This document shows, piece after piece, positions 17,741 to 29,894 of a stretch of 64,000 nucleotides of DNA (positions are counted from its first letter, which is position 1; every line of letters begins with the position of its first letter). A model generated the notes under the pieces. The model saw only the letters and a program-made list of their open reading frames with translations, was not told the DNA's origin and did no database searches. The stretch covers positions 6,160,501 through 6,224,500 of the forward strand of contig NZ_CP093280.1 in the NCBI RefSeq assembly GCF_026651855.1, written 5' to 3'. This DNA comes from Pseudomonas silvicola. Its GTDB lineage: Bacteria > Pseudomonadota > Gammaproteobacteria > Pseudomonadales > Pseudomonadaceae. The translations under genes and the position numbers were made by a program.

Positions 17741-18603
17741 CCACTACCGCCCTTTCACGCCACCAGGTACTGATCAGCGCCGCGCAGCTGGCCGCCGAGC
17801 TGGCCAGCCTCCAGCCGCCAGTCGTGCTCGCCGTGCACAGCCCGGACACCGACAGCGTGGTGCCCCGCGCTCAGCGTCAACGCATCCCCACCGCGCAGGA
17901 CAGCGACCTGGCCGAAGACTTCGCCGCCCCCGGTGGCGGCCGCCTGGGCTCGCGCCCCCTGCCCACCCTCGTCGAGCTGGAACAGAAGGCGCGCGCCTGG
18001 GGCATTGGCCACGGCAGCACCGTGGTGGTGTATGACCACGATGGTGGGCTACAGGCGGCCCGCGCCTGGTGGACGCTGCGCTGGGCCGGGCTGGCTCGGG
18101 TACGCCTGCTCGATGGCGGCTTCGACGCCTGGCAAGCCGCCGGCCTGCCCACTGAAAACGTTGCCGGGCCGGCCCCCGCCCGGGGCGATGTCACCCTCAG
18201 CGCCGGCCACCTGGCGCAACTGACCGCCGCCCAAAGCCGCCTGCTGGCCCGCGACGGTGTACTGCTGGACACCCGCATCGCGCCCAACTACCAAGGCGGC
18301 CCCAGCGTGGCCGGGCAGCCACCGCGCGGGCACATTCCCGGGGCGCTCAACCTGCCGGCCGCCGAGTTGCTGCAGGCCGACCGCACATTCCTGGACAACG
18401 ACGCCCTGCGCGCCCGCTTCCTCGCCCTGGGCGTGGATGGCACACGCCCGGCGGGGGTGTACTGCGGCGCCGGTGTATCGGCCGCGCACGCCATTCTTGC
18501 GCTGGCCTGCATCGGTGTTCAGGCACCGCTGTACGTCGGTTCCTGGTCGGCCTGGAGCGCCGACCCCGAGCTACCTGTTGCCCAGGGCTCGCAGCCCGGC
18601 TAG
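17737..18603 (+). CDS. 3-mercaptopyruvate sulfurtransferase-like (tandem rhodanese)
   Basis: This 288-residue protein has two rhodanese domains. The C-terminal active-site loop is CGAGVSA with the catalytic cysteine at about residue 243. This resembles the CGSGVTA loop of mercaptopyruvate sulfurtransferases more than the CRxG loop of thiosulfate-type rhodanese. It would transfer sulfur from a keto-thiol to an acceptor, fitting a pathway in which a cysteine derivative is deaminated or cleaved. It overlaps gntR by 4 bases. No signal peptide is seen, so it is cytoplasmic. Confidence 0.88.
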   Translation: MTTTALSRHQVLISAAQLAAELASLQPPVVLAVHSPDTDSVVPRAQRQRIPTAQDSDLAEDFAAPGGGRLGSRPLPTLVELEQKARAWGIGHGSTVVVYDHDGGLQAARAWWTLRWAGLARVRLLDGGFDAWQAAGLPTENVAGPAPARGDVTLSAGHLAQLTAAQSRLLARDGVLLDTRIAPNYQGGPSVAGQPPRGHIPGALNLPAAELLQADRTFLDNDALRARFLALGVDGTRPAGVYCGAGVSAAHAILALACIGVQAPLYVGSWSAWSADPELPVAQGSQPG

Positions 18604-18737
18604 GGGCTGAACCTTGCTGTACCACCCAACCCGCGCGGCAACCACGACGCGGGACGGGTTTCTGCGCCCAGATGACCCTACACAGGAAAAGGGAGCTTTT
18701 AAACGTTCCGTTGCACCTTTAGGGGAGTTACACCTTC

Positions 18738-21206
<2,469 letters not shown>

Positions 21207-21258
21207 CCCCACCGGGGGTGGTGGCCAAGCCGCCGCCCCCGCCGACGAGATTGCCCGC

Positions 21259-22395
21259 ATGACTCACGATTTTGACCGCCTGTGGGACCGCCACCACACC
21301 GGTAGCCGCAAATGGGCGCAGTACGGTCCGCAGGTGCTGCCCCTGTGGCTGGCCGACATGGACTTCGCCGTGGCGCCAGCCATTGTCCAGGCCCTGGGCG
21401 AACGCCTGCAGCATCCGCTGCTGGGCTACAGCGTGGCCCAGGACGAGCTGCGCCAGACCCTGGTGCGCCACATGGCCCAGGCCTATGACTGGACCATCGA
21501 CGCCCAGGACCTGGTGTTCCTGCCTGGCGTCGAACCCGGCATCAGCATGGCCCTCAAGGGCCTGCTGGCTCCGGGCGCGGGGGTGGTGGTGCAAACCCCC
21601 AACCATCAGCCGCTGCTGTCGTCCCCCGGGTATTGGCAACAGACGCCGGTGCGACTGCCATTCGAAGCCGACGGTAGCGTCGACCCGGCGCGCCTGGCCA
21701 GCGCCACCCGCGGCGCCGGCGCGTTCCTGCTGAGCAACCCGCACAACCCGCTGGGCAAGGTCTTCGAGCGCGCTGAGTTGCACGCCATCGCCGACGCCTG
21801 CGTGGCCAACGACCTGCTGTTGATCAGCGACGAGATCCATGCCGACATCCTCTTCGACGGCCGTCGGCATACCCCCATCGCCGCCCTGGGGCCGCAGATC
21901 GCCCGGCGCACGGTCACCCTGATGTCAGCCAGCAAGGCCTACAACATTGCCGGGCTGAAGACCGCCTTCGCGATCATCCAGGACCCCGAGCTGCGCCAGC
22001 GCTTCAACGCCAGCCGCCAAGGCATGGTCGACAGCGTCAACGTGCTGGGCCTGGTGGCCACCCAGGCCGCCTACGCCCAGGCAGGCGACTGGTTGCAACA
22101 GGCCAATGCCTACCTGCAAGGCAACCGTGACTTCCTCGTCGCACAACTGGCCCGGCGCTTTCCCGGCATCCACTTGCACAGCCCCCAGGGCACCTTCCTG
22201 GCCTGGCTCGATTGCCGTGCGCTGGAGCTGGGCAACCCCCAGCAGTTCTTCCTGCAGCAGGCCAAGGTTGCCCTCAGTGACGGCCAGGACTTCGGCCCAG
22301 CCGGCGCTGGCTTCGTGCGGCTGAATTTCGGCTGCCCGCGGGCCCTGCTCGCCGAGGGCCTGGACCGCCTGCAGGCCAGCCTGCAGGGCCGCTGA
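21259..22395 (+). CDS. MalY/PatB-like PLP aminotransferase or C-S beta-lyase
   Basis: This 378-residue PLP enzyme is of the class I/II aminotransferase fold in the MalY/PatB branch, whose members are often cystathionine beta-lyases. N-terminal features are DFDRLWDRHHTGSRKW and LWLADMDFAVAP. The PLP lysine is about K226 in SASKAYNIAGLK. The usual context of such enzymes is cleavage of cysteine S-conjugates to pyruvate, ammonia and a thiol. The next gene starts directly after its stop (TGAATG), so it is co-transcribed with the peptide ABC ATPases. Confidence 0.9.
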   Translation: MTHDFDRLWDRHHTGSRKWAQYGPQVLPLWLADMDFAVAPAIVQALGERLQHPLLGYSVAQDELRQTLVRHMAQAYDWTIDAQDLVFLPGVEPGISMALKGLLAPGAGVVVQTPNHQPLLSSPGYWQQTPVRLPFEADGSVDPARLASATRGAGAFLLSNPHNPLGKVFERAELHAIADACVANDLLLISDEIHADILFDGRRHTPIAALGPQIARRTVTLMSASKAYNIAGLKTAFAIIQDPELRQRFNASRQGMVDSVNVLGLVATQAAYAQAGDWLQQANAYLQGNRDFLVAQLARRFPGIHLHSPQGTFLAWLDCRALELGNPQQFFLQQAKVALSDGQDFGPAGAGFVRLNFGCPRALLAEGLDRLQASLQGR

Positions 22396-23382
22396 ATGAA
22401 CTCCCCTGCCCCGTTGCTGCAGGTCAGCGACCTGCACACCTGCTTCCACAGCCGTCGCGGCCCCCTCACCGTGGTGGCCGGGGTCGACCTGGCCGTGTAC
22501 CCCGGCGAAGTGGTGGCGCTGCTGGGTGAGTCCGGCTGCGGCAAGAGCGCCACTGCCTTGTCGCTGATGGGCCTGATCCCACCCCGAAGCGGCCAGGTGA
22601 GCCAGGGCCAGATCCTGTTCAATGGCCAGGATTTGCGCCAACTGCGCCGTCGCCAGCTCGACGAGGTGCGCGGCCGCGACCTGGCGATGATTTTTCAGGA
22701 CCCCATAAGCGCCCTCAACCCGGTGCTTAGCATCGGCCGGCAACTGCGCGAAACCCTGTGCCGGCACCTGCCGCTGGATGCCCGGGAGGCCGACCACGAG
22801 GCTTTGCGCTTGCTCGCGGAGGTGGGTATTCCCCACCCCGCCGATTGCCTCAAGGCCTACCCTCACCAATTGTCCGGTGGCCTGTGCCAGCGGGTAATGA
22901 TCGCCATGGCCGTCAGTTGCAACCCGCGCCTGCTGATCGCCGATGAGCCCACCACCGCCCTGGACGTGACCGTGCAGCGCCAGGTCATGCACCTGCTGGA
23001 CGGCCTGCGCCGGCGCCGGGCCATGGCGTTGCTGTTGATTACCCATGACCTGGGGGTGGTGGCCCAGTATGCCGACCGGGCCCTGGTGATGTACCTGGGC
23101 CAAGTGGTTGAACAGGGCCCGGTGCAACAGCTGTTCGAACGCCCGGCCCACCCCTACACCCGTGCGCTGCTGGCGTCGATGCCCGACATCGATGCCAGCC
23201 CCGCACGCCTCCCGGGCCTGGCCGGGCAGGTGCCCGACCTGCACCAGCGCCCGGTGGGCTGCGCCTTCGCCGCGCGCTGCCGCCACGCCGATGACCGCTG
23301 CCGGGCCGAACGCCCGGCGCTGGCCGCGCTGACCGCCACGCGCCAGGTGCGCTGCTGGCACCCTTTGACCGAGCCCGCCTGA
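22396..23382 (+). CDS. Peptide ABC transporter ATPase (DppD-like)
   Basis: This is a 328-residue ATPase of a dipeptide/oligopeptide importer. Walker A is [10 protein letters not shown], the signature is LSGGLCQRV (usually LSGGMRQR) and Walker B is [14 protein letters not shown]. The C-terminal Fe-S-like region of the family is present ([20 protein letters not shown]). It starts directly after the lyase stop and overlaps the DppF-like gene by 1 base. The membrane and binding subunits are encoded on the opposite strand at 26645-31438. Confidence 0.94.
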   Translation: MNSPAPLLQVSDLHTCFHSRRGPLTVVAGVDLAVYPGEVVALLGESGCGKSATALSLMGLIPPRSGQVSQGQILFNGQDLRQLRRRQLDEVRGRDLAMIFQDPISALNPVLSIGRQLRETLCRHLPLDAREADHEALRLLAEVGIPHPADCLKAYPHQLSGGLCQRVMIAMAVSCNPRLLIADEPTTALDVTVQRQVMHLLDGLRRRRAMALLLITHDLGVVAQYADRALVMYLGQVVEQGPVQQLFERPAHPYTRALLASMPDIDASPARLPGLAGQVPDLHQRPVGCAFAARCRHADDRCRAERPALAALTATRQVRCWHPLTEPA

Positions 23383-24341
23383 TGAGCAATCTCCCCTTGT
23401 TGCAGGTCCGCGACCTGCGTAAACACTACACGCGCCCAAGCCGTGGCTGGCTCGCGCCGCCCGTGCACCACCGGGTGGTCGACGGCCTGGACTTCGACCT
23501 GGGGGCCGGCGAGACCCTGGGCCTGGTGGGCGAGTCCGGGTGTGGCAAATCCACCACCGGCAAACTGGTGATGCGCCTCACACCCGCCGATGGCGGCCAG
23601 ATACGCCTGGACGGCGTCGACCTGCTGGGCCTGCCACTGAAACAGTTCAACGCCTGGCGCCCGCAGTTGCAGATGGTGTTCCAGGACCCCGGCGGTTCGC
23701 TGAATCCGGTCTATACCGTCGCCCAGTCCCTGGAGGAACCACTCAAGGTGCATGCTCCACGCTTGAGCGCCAGCGATCGCCGCGACCGGGTGGCCGAGTT
23801 GCTGCAGCAGGTCGGCCTGGCCAGCAGCCACGGGCTGCGCTACCCCCATGAGTTTTCCGGTGGCCAGCGCCAACGCATCGCCATTGCCCGCGCCCTGGCG
23901 CTGCAACCGCGACTGATCGTGGCCGATGAGCCCGTGTCGGCACTGGATGTGTCGGTACAGGCCCAGGTACTCAACCTCATGCAGGACCTCAAGGAACGCC
24001 ACGGCCTGGCCTACCTGTTCATCGCCCACGACCTGGCGGTGGTACGGCACATGAGCCAGCGGGTCGCGGTGATGTACCGCGGCCGTATCGTCGAGAGCGC
24101 CCCGTGCGAGGCGTTGTACCGCACGCCCCTGCACCCCTATACCCGCCTGCTGCTGGAGTCGGTGCCCCGGCTGCGGGGAACGCCGACCACCGCCGTGGTG
24201 GCGATGCCCCAGGTATCGAGCGGGCCGGATGCCTGCGCCTTTCACGACCGCTGCCCACGGCGCACCGCCCGCTGCGCCGAAGCCGCCCCGCTACTGCGCG
24301 AGGCAGCACCGGGCCATAGCGTGGCGTGCCACCACCTGTGA
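23382..24341 (+). CDS. Peptide ABC transporter ATPase (DppF-like)
   Basis: This 319-residue partner ATPase has Walker [11 protein letters not shown], signature FSGGQRQRIAIARAL, Walker B LIVADEPVSALDVS and a C-terminal CAFHDRCPRRTARC cluster. It completes the ATPase pair with the preceding gene. Its TGA (24339-24341) directly abuts the stop codon of the convergent NTPase-SUMF1 gene, leaving no intergenic base. Confidence 0.94.
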   Translation: MSNLPLLQVRDLRKHYTRPSRGWLAPPVHHRVVDGLDFDLGAGETLGLVGESGCGKSTTGKLVMRLTPADGGQIRLDGVDLLGLPLKQFNAWRPQLQMVFQDPGGSLNPVYTVAQSLEEPLKVHAPRLSASDRRDRVAELLQQVGLASSHGLRYPHEFSGGQRQRIAIARALALQPRLIVADEPVSALDVSVQAQVLNLMQDLKERHGLAYLFIAHDLAVVRHMSQRVAVMYRGRIVESAPCEALYRTPLHPYTRLLLESVPRLRGTPTTAVVAMPQVSSGPDACAFHDRCPRRTARCAEAAPLLREAAPGHSVACHHL

Positions 24342-26234
24342 TCAGCCGGCGTTGACCACCACGCGGAAACCGTTGCCACGCCAGTAACCCTCAGGTTCCA
24401 GGCTGCCACGGTAGGTGCAGCAGGCCTTCCACGCCGGGCTGGAGAAACAGCCGCCGCGCAGTACCCGGCGCACCTCGGCCGGGGCATCCGGGGCTTCGCG
24501 GCCATCTTCCGCGTAAGGGTAGGCAAACCGGGGCGTGGCCATGTCCTCGCCCCACAACGTGGTAGTCCATTCCCAGACCTGCCCGCACAAGTCATCGCAG
24601 CCCCACGGCGAACGGCCAGCGGGGAACAGCCCCACCGCGCAAGTATCGTTGAGCGCCGCTTCTTCGCCATTGCCATGGTCGGGTGCCCAAGGGCCAGCCC
24701 AGGGATAGACATCGGCCTCTACCGACTCGGGCTGCGGGCCGCGGGCCGCGTATTCCCACTGCGGCTCACTGGGCAGGCACACCGTGTCGGTGGCAGCGAT
24801 ACGCCCTTGCGCCCGCCACTGCGCCGTCAACCAGGCGCAGTAGGCCATGGCGTCATGCCAGGTCAGGTCGACGGCCGGGGCATTGGCGCGCTCGGGCAGG
24901 CGGCCCTCCTCGCTGCGCCAGGGGCGGCCGGTGGCGGCGACAAAAGCCAGGTAATCCCGGTTGCACACCGGGTAGCGGCCGATCCTGTACGCGGCCATGG
25001 GCACCTGGCCCACCGGGGCCGAGTTGGCATGGCGCAGCGAGCCCAGGGTCAGGGTGCCCGCGGGCACCTCGACCAGTGCCTGCAAGTTGCGTGGGTCGCC
25101 CCAGCGCGCTAGCCATTGGGCAGCACTGACCCGCGACGCCAGGGGCTCGCGAGCGGTTTCAACCACGGCCCGCAGCGCTGCCAGCAGCGTCTGCCGCGCA
25201 GCTGCCGAGGGTGCTGGCACCTGCTGGTGCAAGGCGCAGGCCAGCAACACCCCGGCCGCGCCGGCCGCAGGCAAGGCGCTGATCAGGTCATCAACCGGCA
25301 CACCGGCCCTCAACCGCTCCAGGCCCAGATACAGCAGCGGCTCGGCCCAGCGCTGTGGTTCGCGGCGCAGGTGTGCGGCCAACACCTGGCCATCAGCCTC
25401 ACGCCACCGCCCCACCGAGAGCAGGTCCTGAACGTAGCGGCTGCGCAGCAGGGTGGTATCGCCAGCGGCCTGGGCGCCGCGTTCGGCCAGAACCAGTTCG
25501 CCAGACGCGTCGCCCACCCCCAGCGCCAGGGCAAACGCTGCGGGCCGCGACAGCAGAGGGGCGTCGCCGCGGGCCGCGAAGGATTCAGCCAGGGCCGGCC
25601 AGCGCTGGGCGATGAACGCCCGGCGCTGCTCGGCCTGCAATGGCAACAACCCGTGCCGTTGCCATTGCGCCGCCAACCCCCACTCGCGGCACGGCTCGCT
25701 GCGGCCCAGCAACAGCATGCGCAGCCGCGGGAACACCATCACATAAGGGGCTGCCTGGGTGAAGAACGCCTCGGCTTGCCAATGTTCTGCGCCGTCGATG
25801 ATCAAGGTAACGGTGTGCCCGGCCTCCAGGGCCGCCAGCGCCAGGCCACTCTCCTCGGCCAGCAGGCTGCTCAGCGTCACGGGGGCAGTGACCTGGTGGT
25901 ACACCGGCAACACAGCCTCGCCCCTCGCCAGATGGCTGAGCAGATGCCGGGCAAGGGTGCTCTTGCCACTCCCGGCCGGGCCGTGCAACAGCAACAGCGG
26001 CGCCTCGTCGACCAGTTGCGCGGCGCTGAAGTACACCGGCGGGGTCTTCTGCTGGTGGGCGACGAACGCGCGCAAGCCTTTGGCCGCGCGGTCCTCATGG
26101 GTGTAGTCGAGCAGCAGCGGCACGTACCCGTCGGCCAGCGCCACCGGCTGCCCGGCTACCCGGTAAAGCGCCTCGTCAGCGCCCAGTGCCTGGCAGCGTG
26201 CGCGCCACAGGCCCAGCCGTTGAGCCAGGTTCAT
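24342..26234 (-). CDS. NTPase-SUMF1 (FGE-like) fusion protein
   Basis: This is a 630-residue protein with two recognisable parts. Residues about 75-330 form a P-loop NTPase of NACHT/AAA appearance, with Walker A GPAGSGKS at 85-92 and a probable Walker B LIIDGAEHW. Residues about 390-628 are a SUMF1/formylglycine-generating-enzyme fold (VPAGTLTLG, LPSEPQWEYAARGP, CGQVWEWT, VLRGGCFSSP, NGFRVV). The last segment carries cysteines in RGGC and KACC, not the exact FGE pair, so formylglycine formation is unproven. Its ATG overlaps the stop of the VOC gene by 4 bases, so it ends the minus-strand peptide-importer operon. The fold is also used as a binding module in NTPase sensors. Its function here is unknown. 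Confidence 0.8.
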   Translation of the reverse strand: MNLAQRLGLWRARCQALGADEALYRVAGQPVALADGYVPLLLDYTHEDRAAKGLRAFVAHQQKTPPVYFSAAQLVDEAPLLLLHGPAGSGKSTLARHLLSHLARGEAVLPVYHQVTAPVTLSSLLAEESGLALAALEAGHTVTLIIDGAEHWQAEAFFTQAAPYVMVFPRLRMLLLGRSEPCREWGLAAQWQRHGLLPLQAEQRRAFIAQRWPALAESFAARGDAPLLSRPAAFALALGVGDASGELVLAERGAQAAGDTTLLRSRYVQDLLSVGRWREADGQVLAAHLRREPQRWAEPLLYLGLERLRAGVPVDDLISALPAAGAAGVLLACALHQQVPAPSAAARQTLLAALRAVVETAREPLASRVSAAQWLARWGDPRNLQALVEVPAGTLTLGSLRHANSAPVGQVPMAAYRIGRYPVCNRDYLAFVAATGRPWRSEEGRLPERANAPAVDLTWHDAMAYCAWLTAQWRAQGRIAATDTVCLPSEPQWEYAARGPQPESVEADVYPWAGPWAPDHGNGEEAALNDTCAVGLFPAGRSPWGCDDLCGQVWEWTTTLWGEDMATPRFAYPYAEDGREAPDAPAEVRRVLRGGCFSSPAWKACCTYRGSLEPEGYWRGNGFRVVVNAG

Positions 26235-26614
26235 CGGAACAGCTCGGCCACGGCCGGGTTGTGAAAGCGCTGGATCTCCAGGGCATACCCAGCCGGGTCC
26301 TCAAAGAAGAAATGCTCACAGTACGTGCCCCGCAGGATCGGCGACAACCCCGCCACGCCCTTGGCCTGCAAGCGCTGGTGCCAGCCTTCGACATCCTCGT
26401 CCACCAGGGTCAGCAATACTGCGCTGCGGGGTTGAGCCTTGAGGTGGCCACGCTGGCCGTCGACGATGCCGAAGTAACTGTGCTCGCCCAGGCGGTAGAT
26501 ACGGGCCACGCCCTGGTCCAGCACCAGCTCCAGGCCCAGCACCTGCTCGTAGAACTGGCTGATGGGCGCAAGGTCGTCGTAGTAGAAAAAGGTGATCGGG
26601 TAACGCGATGCCAT
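26231..26614 (-). CDS. VOC/glyoxalase-fold protein
   Basis: This is a small protein (127 residues from ATG 26614; a TTG at 26623 would add three) of the vicinal oxygen chelate superfamily. Typical strand pattern features are FFYYDDLAPISQFYEQVLGLEL and FFFEDPAGYALEIQRF, the latter supplying a conserved metal-ligand glutamate. Members are lyases, dioxygenases or thiol-transfer resistance enzymes. It sits between the binding-protein-like gene and the NTPase-SUMF1 gene in one operon and may act on the imported compound. Confidence 0.85.
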   Translation of the reverse strand: MASRYPITFFYYDDLAPISQFYEQVLGLELVLDQGVARIYRLGEHSYFGIVDGQRGHLKAQPRSAVLLTLVDEDVEGWHQRLQAKGVAGLSPILRGTYCEHFFFEDPAGYALEIQRFHNPAVAELFR

Positions 26615-26644
26615 GGTCGTCAACTCGTGTGCGGGAAGGGTTGG

Positions 26645-28051
26645 TCAGGGATGAATCAGCAGGTCGCCCTTGGCCCCCAGGGCCAGGCCAGGCAAGCCTG
26701 GGCGAACCCCGGCCACCACCACCGGGTGGAACAGGTACAGCCACGGCGGGTTGTGGTTCAGGCGGCGCAGGCACTGGCCGTAGGCCTGGGCACGCAGCCG
26801 CGCATCCAGGCACTGGTTGGCCTTGAGGATCAGGGGTTCGAGGGCCGGATCGTGGTAGCCCTGCCACCAGCTGCCGCGCACCTGGCTGGAAATCTTGTCG
26901 TTGAGCACCCGGAAAGTGCTGTGGGGCGAGGAGTCGAAGATAGCCACGTCGCCCATCTGCTTGCGGCCGATCTGACGGGCGTACTCGGGGCGGTCGGTCT
27001 GAACCTCGATGCGCCCGCGCAGGCCCACGGCCTGCAAGGCGTGCAGCACCTGTTCGGTGATCTGCAGGGCTTTTTCCGGCATGTATTCGGGGCTGCGCAA
27101 CACGATCTCGGCGTTGCCGCCCACCTGGTCGAGCAAGGCCCGGGCCTTGGCCGGGTCATGGCTGATGGGCGCGATGCCGGCCTCGACGAAGCCGTTGTGC
27201 CAGGGGCTGACCACCGTGGCGGCCGGCTGGCCCAGGCCCTGGAACAGATCATCGATGATCGCCTGCGCGTTGACCGCGTGGTTTACCGCCAGCCTTGCCA
27301 GGGGGTGCTGGAACAAGCCGTCCGCGGCGTTCAGGTACTGCATCACCGACAGCGTATTGAGCTGGCGCAGCCAGGTCCAGGGCGTCCGGAAGTCCAAGGG
27401 CCGCTCACAACGTTCCAGGTGGGTGGCGACGTCCACATCGCCTGTGGTCAGCCAGTCATGGCGGGCCTGGGCGTCGGCGCAGGCGCGCAGTACCAGATAC
27501 CGAGGCCCCTCGCCCGCGGCCACCCGTTGCAGGCATGCCTGCTGGCCGGCGGTGAACGCCGTGACCCGGTAAGGCCCGGTGCCCAGCACCGGTGCCTGCT
27601 GCTCATCGAAGCGGCAAATGAAGAACTCCGAGAATATCTCCAGAATATCCGCCACCGGCGTCTCGCACTGCATGCCCAGGGTGGTATCGCCCAAGGCACT
27701 GAACCGAACCTCGCTCAGGTAGCGGGCATATGCCCAGGGCATGCCGAAGGTATCGGTGGACTGCAGGATACCCTCGATGAAGGCCAGGATATGCTCGGCG
27801 CGGCAGGCCACGCCGTCGTGAAACCGCGCACCTGGGCGAATCTCGAAACGCCACTGACGGCCATCCGCCGATACCTGCCAACTGCCCAGCAGGCCGGGCG
27901 CCACCTGCCCGTTCTGCCAGCGGCATAGCGGCTCCATCACCAGGTTCTTCAGGGTCAGGATGCTGGTGTCGTCGGTGACACGGTGGGGTGGGAAAAAATC
28001 GACCTTTTCCAGGGCAATCGTCAGGGTCTCGGGGGCACAACGTGCACTCAT
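26645..28051 (-). CDS. Family 5 solute-binding-like protein without signal peptide
   Basis: This 468-residue protein has the fold signature of peptide/nickel-binding proteins (NLVMEPLCRWQNGQVAPGLL, RPGARFHDGVACRAEHI, VLGTGPYRV). The start ATG 28051 overlaps the permease stop (ATGA). Translation begins MSARCAPETLTIALEKVDFF, with no hydrophobic signal sequence. An upstream extension would run into the permease gene and looks non-coding. So either it stays in the cytoplasm or it is exported in an unusual way. The operon already encodes a lipoprotein binding component at 29891-31438. Confidence 0.85.
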   Translation of the reverse strand: MSARCAPETLTIALEKVDFFPPHRVTDDTSILTLKNLVMEPLCRWQNGQVAPGLLGSWQVSADGRQWRFEIRPGARFHDGVACRAEHILAFIEGILQSTDTFGMPWAYARYLSEVRFSALGDTTLGMQCETPVADILEIFSEFFICRFDEQQAPVLGTGPYRVTAFTAGQQACLQRVAAGEGPRYLVLRACADAQARHDWLTTGDVDVATHLERCERPLDFRTPWTWLRQLNTLSVMQYLNAADGLFQHPLARLAVNHAVNAQAIIDDLFQGLGQPAATVVSPWHNGFVEAGIAPISHDPAKARALLDQVGGNAEIVLRSPEYMPEKALQITEQVLHALQAVGLRGRIEVQTDRPEYARQIGRKQMGDVAIFDSSPHSTFRVLNDKISSQVRGSWWQGYHDPALEPLILKANQCLDARLRAQAYGQCLRRLNHNPPWLYLFHPVVVAGVRPGLPGLALGAKGDLLIHP

Positions 28052-28884
28052 CGTGAACTCCGTGTCTTGGGGTTCGACCAGCTGGCCAGGGCGTCGCCGA
28101 TCAGGTTGAAAGCCAGCACCGTGGCCAGGATTGCCAGCCCCGGCGCCAGGGCGATCCACGGCGAGCGGTCGAGGTATTGCAGGTTGGCGGCCAGGTCCGC
28201 CCCCCATTCGGCCTGCGGTGCCTGGGCGCCCAGGCCCAGGTAGCCGAGGCTGGCGGTCTGCAGGATGGCGCTGCCCACGGCCAGGGATGCCTGCACCAAC
28301 AGCGGCCCCAGGCCATTGCGCACCACGTAGTGCCAGAGAATGTGAGGGTGAGGCAGGCCCATGGAGATCGCCGCGTCCACATAGGGCCGCGCACTGATGC
28401 TCAGCGCCTGGCCGCGCGCCACTCGGGCGAAACCGGGGGCCAGGCTGATGGCCACGGCCAGCATGGCATTGACCAGGCTGGGGCCCAGGCAGGCAGCCAG
28501 GGCAATGGCCAGCACCAGCGAAGGGAACGACAGCAGCGCATCCACCAGGCGCATCATCAGCGCGTCAACCCAGCCACCGCAGTAGCCGGCCAGGGTGCCG
28601 AACGTGGCGCCCACGGTGAACGCCAGGGCCACTACCGCGCAGCCGACCGCCAGGGTATAGCGCCCGCCGTACAGCAAGCGGCTGAGTACATCGCGGCCAA
28701 ACAGGTCGGTGCCCAGCCAGTGCCGGGCGTCGGGGGCGACGAAGCGCTCGCCGACCGCCAGGGTATTGGGCCCGTAGGCCAGCCACAGCGGCACCACGGC
28801 GATGCCGACCAAAATGGCCAGCAGCATCAGCGCCCCGGCGACCGCCAGGCGGTTGGTGCGGGCAAAGTAAACCAGTTCGTGCAT
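28048..28884 (-). CDS. Peptide ABC transporter permease (DppC-like)
   Basis: This 278-residue inner-membrane permease begins with a first helix (LAVAGALMLLAILVGIAVVPLWL) and a family motif (HWLGTDLFGRDVLSRLLYGGRY). The EAA loop region PYVDAAISMGLPHPHILWHYV is present. Its start overlaps the stop of the DppB-like gene by 1 base and its stop overlaps the following gene by 4 bases. Confidence 0.94.
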   Translation of the reverse strand: MHELVYFARTNRLAVAGALMLLAILVGIAVVPLWLAYGPNTLAVGERFVAPDARHWLGTDLFGRDVLSRLLYGGRYTLAVGCAVVALAFTVGATFGTLAGYCGGWVDALMMRLVDALLSFPSLVLAIALAACLGPSLVNAMLAVAISLAPGFARVARGQALSISARPYVDAAISMGLPHPHILWHYVVRNGLGPLLVQASLAVGSAILQTASLGYLGLGAQAPQAEWGADLAANLQYLDRSPWIALAPGLAILATVLAFNLIGDALASWSNPKTRSSR

Positions 28885-29894
28885 CAGTGCCCCCTGTGGC
28901 GCAAGCGCGGATCCGCCACGCCGTAAAGCAGGTCGACCAGCAACGACACCAGCATGTACAGCAACGCGAACACCAGGGTGGTGCCCTGCAGCACCGGGTA
29001 GTCGCGGTTATGAATGGCATCGAGCATGAAGCGCCCTACCCCCGGCCAGGCGAACACGGTCTCGGTGAGGATGGCGCCGCCGAGCATGTCGGCGAAATGC
29101 AGGCCTATGACGGTAATGGCCGGTAGCAAGGCGTTGCGCAGGGCATGCACGCCGACCACCCGCCATTCGCCCAAGCCCTTGGCCCGCGCGGTACGCACGA
29201 AAGGTTCGCCCAGTGCTTCGAGCAGGCTGTTGCGCACATAGCGCGCCACCACCGCGGCCAGGAACGAGCCCAGCACCAGGGTTGGCATCAGCAGGTGCAG
29301 GCAGGCGTCCCAGGCCGCGGCAGGCTGGCCAGCCAGCAGGAAGTCGAGCGTGGCCAGGCCGGTGACCGGCTCGGTGATGTAATAAGGGCTGGTGCGCCCT
29401 GAAATGGGCAGCCAGCCCAAGTGAATGCTGAACAGCGTCTGCAGCATCAGCGCCAGCACGAAGGCTGGCATCGACACGCCCGCCAACGACAGCACGCGCA
29501 AGGCCTGGTCCAGCAGGCTGTCGACCCGCACGGCGGCCACCATCCCCATGGGGATCCCCACCAGTAGCGCCAGCAGCGTGGCCAGCACGGTCAACTCCAG
29601 GGTAGCCGGCAGACGCCGGGCGATCTCGGTCAGCACGGGCTGCCCGGTCTTCAACGACATGCCCAGGTCACCGTGCGCCAGGCGCCCCAGGTAGGCGCCG
29701 AATTGCACGTACAACGGCTGGTCCAACTGCAACTGGCTGCGCAGTGCGCTGATCTGTTGCTCGCTGGCATCGGGCCCCAGCAGCGCCACGGCAGGGTCGC
29801 CGGGCAGGTTGCGGGCCAGGGTGAAGATCATCAGCAGCACCAGCACCAGCACTGGCACGGCGGTCAACAGGCGACGGCCGAGAAAACTGTTCAC
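28884..29894 (-). CDS. Peptide ABC transporter permease (DppB-like)
   Basis: This is a 336-residue permease with about six membrane segments. The N-terminus is typical (FLGRRLLTAVPVLVLVLLMIFTLARNLPGDPA), and the EAA loop VRTARAKGLGEWRVVGVHALRNALLP is visible. It starts with GTG at 29894, overlapping the preceding stop (GTGA). It pairs with the DppC-like subunit and the DppD/DppF-like ATPases on the other strand. Confidence 0.94.
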   Translation of the reverse strand: MNSFLGRRLLTAVPVLVLVLLMIFTLARNLPGDPAVALLGPDASEQQISALRSQLQLDQPLYVQFGAYLGRLAHGDLGMSLKTGQPVLTEIARRLPATLELTVLATLLALLVGIPMGMVAAVRVDSLLDQALRVLSLAGVSMPAFVLALMLQTLFSIHLGWLPISGRTSPYYITEPVTGLATLDFLLAGQPAAAWDACLHLLMPTLVLGSFLAAVVARYVRNSLLEALGEPFVRTARAKGLGEWRVVGVHALRNALLPAITVIGLHFADMLGGAILTETVFAWPGVGRFMLDAIHNRDYPVLQGTTLVFALLYMLVSLLVDLLYGVADPRLRHRGH

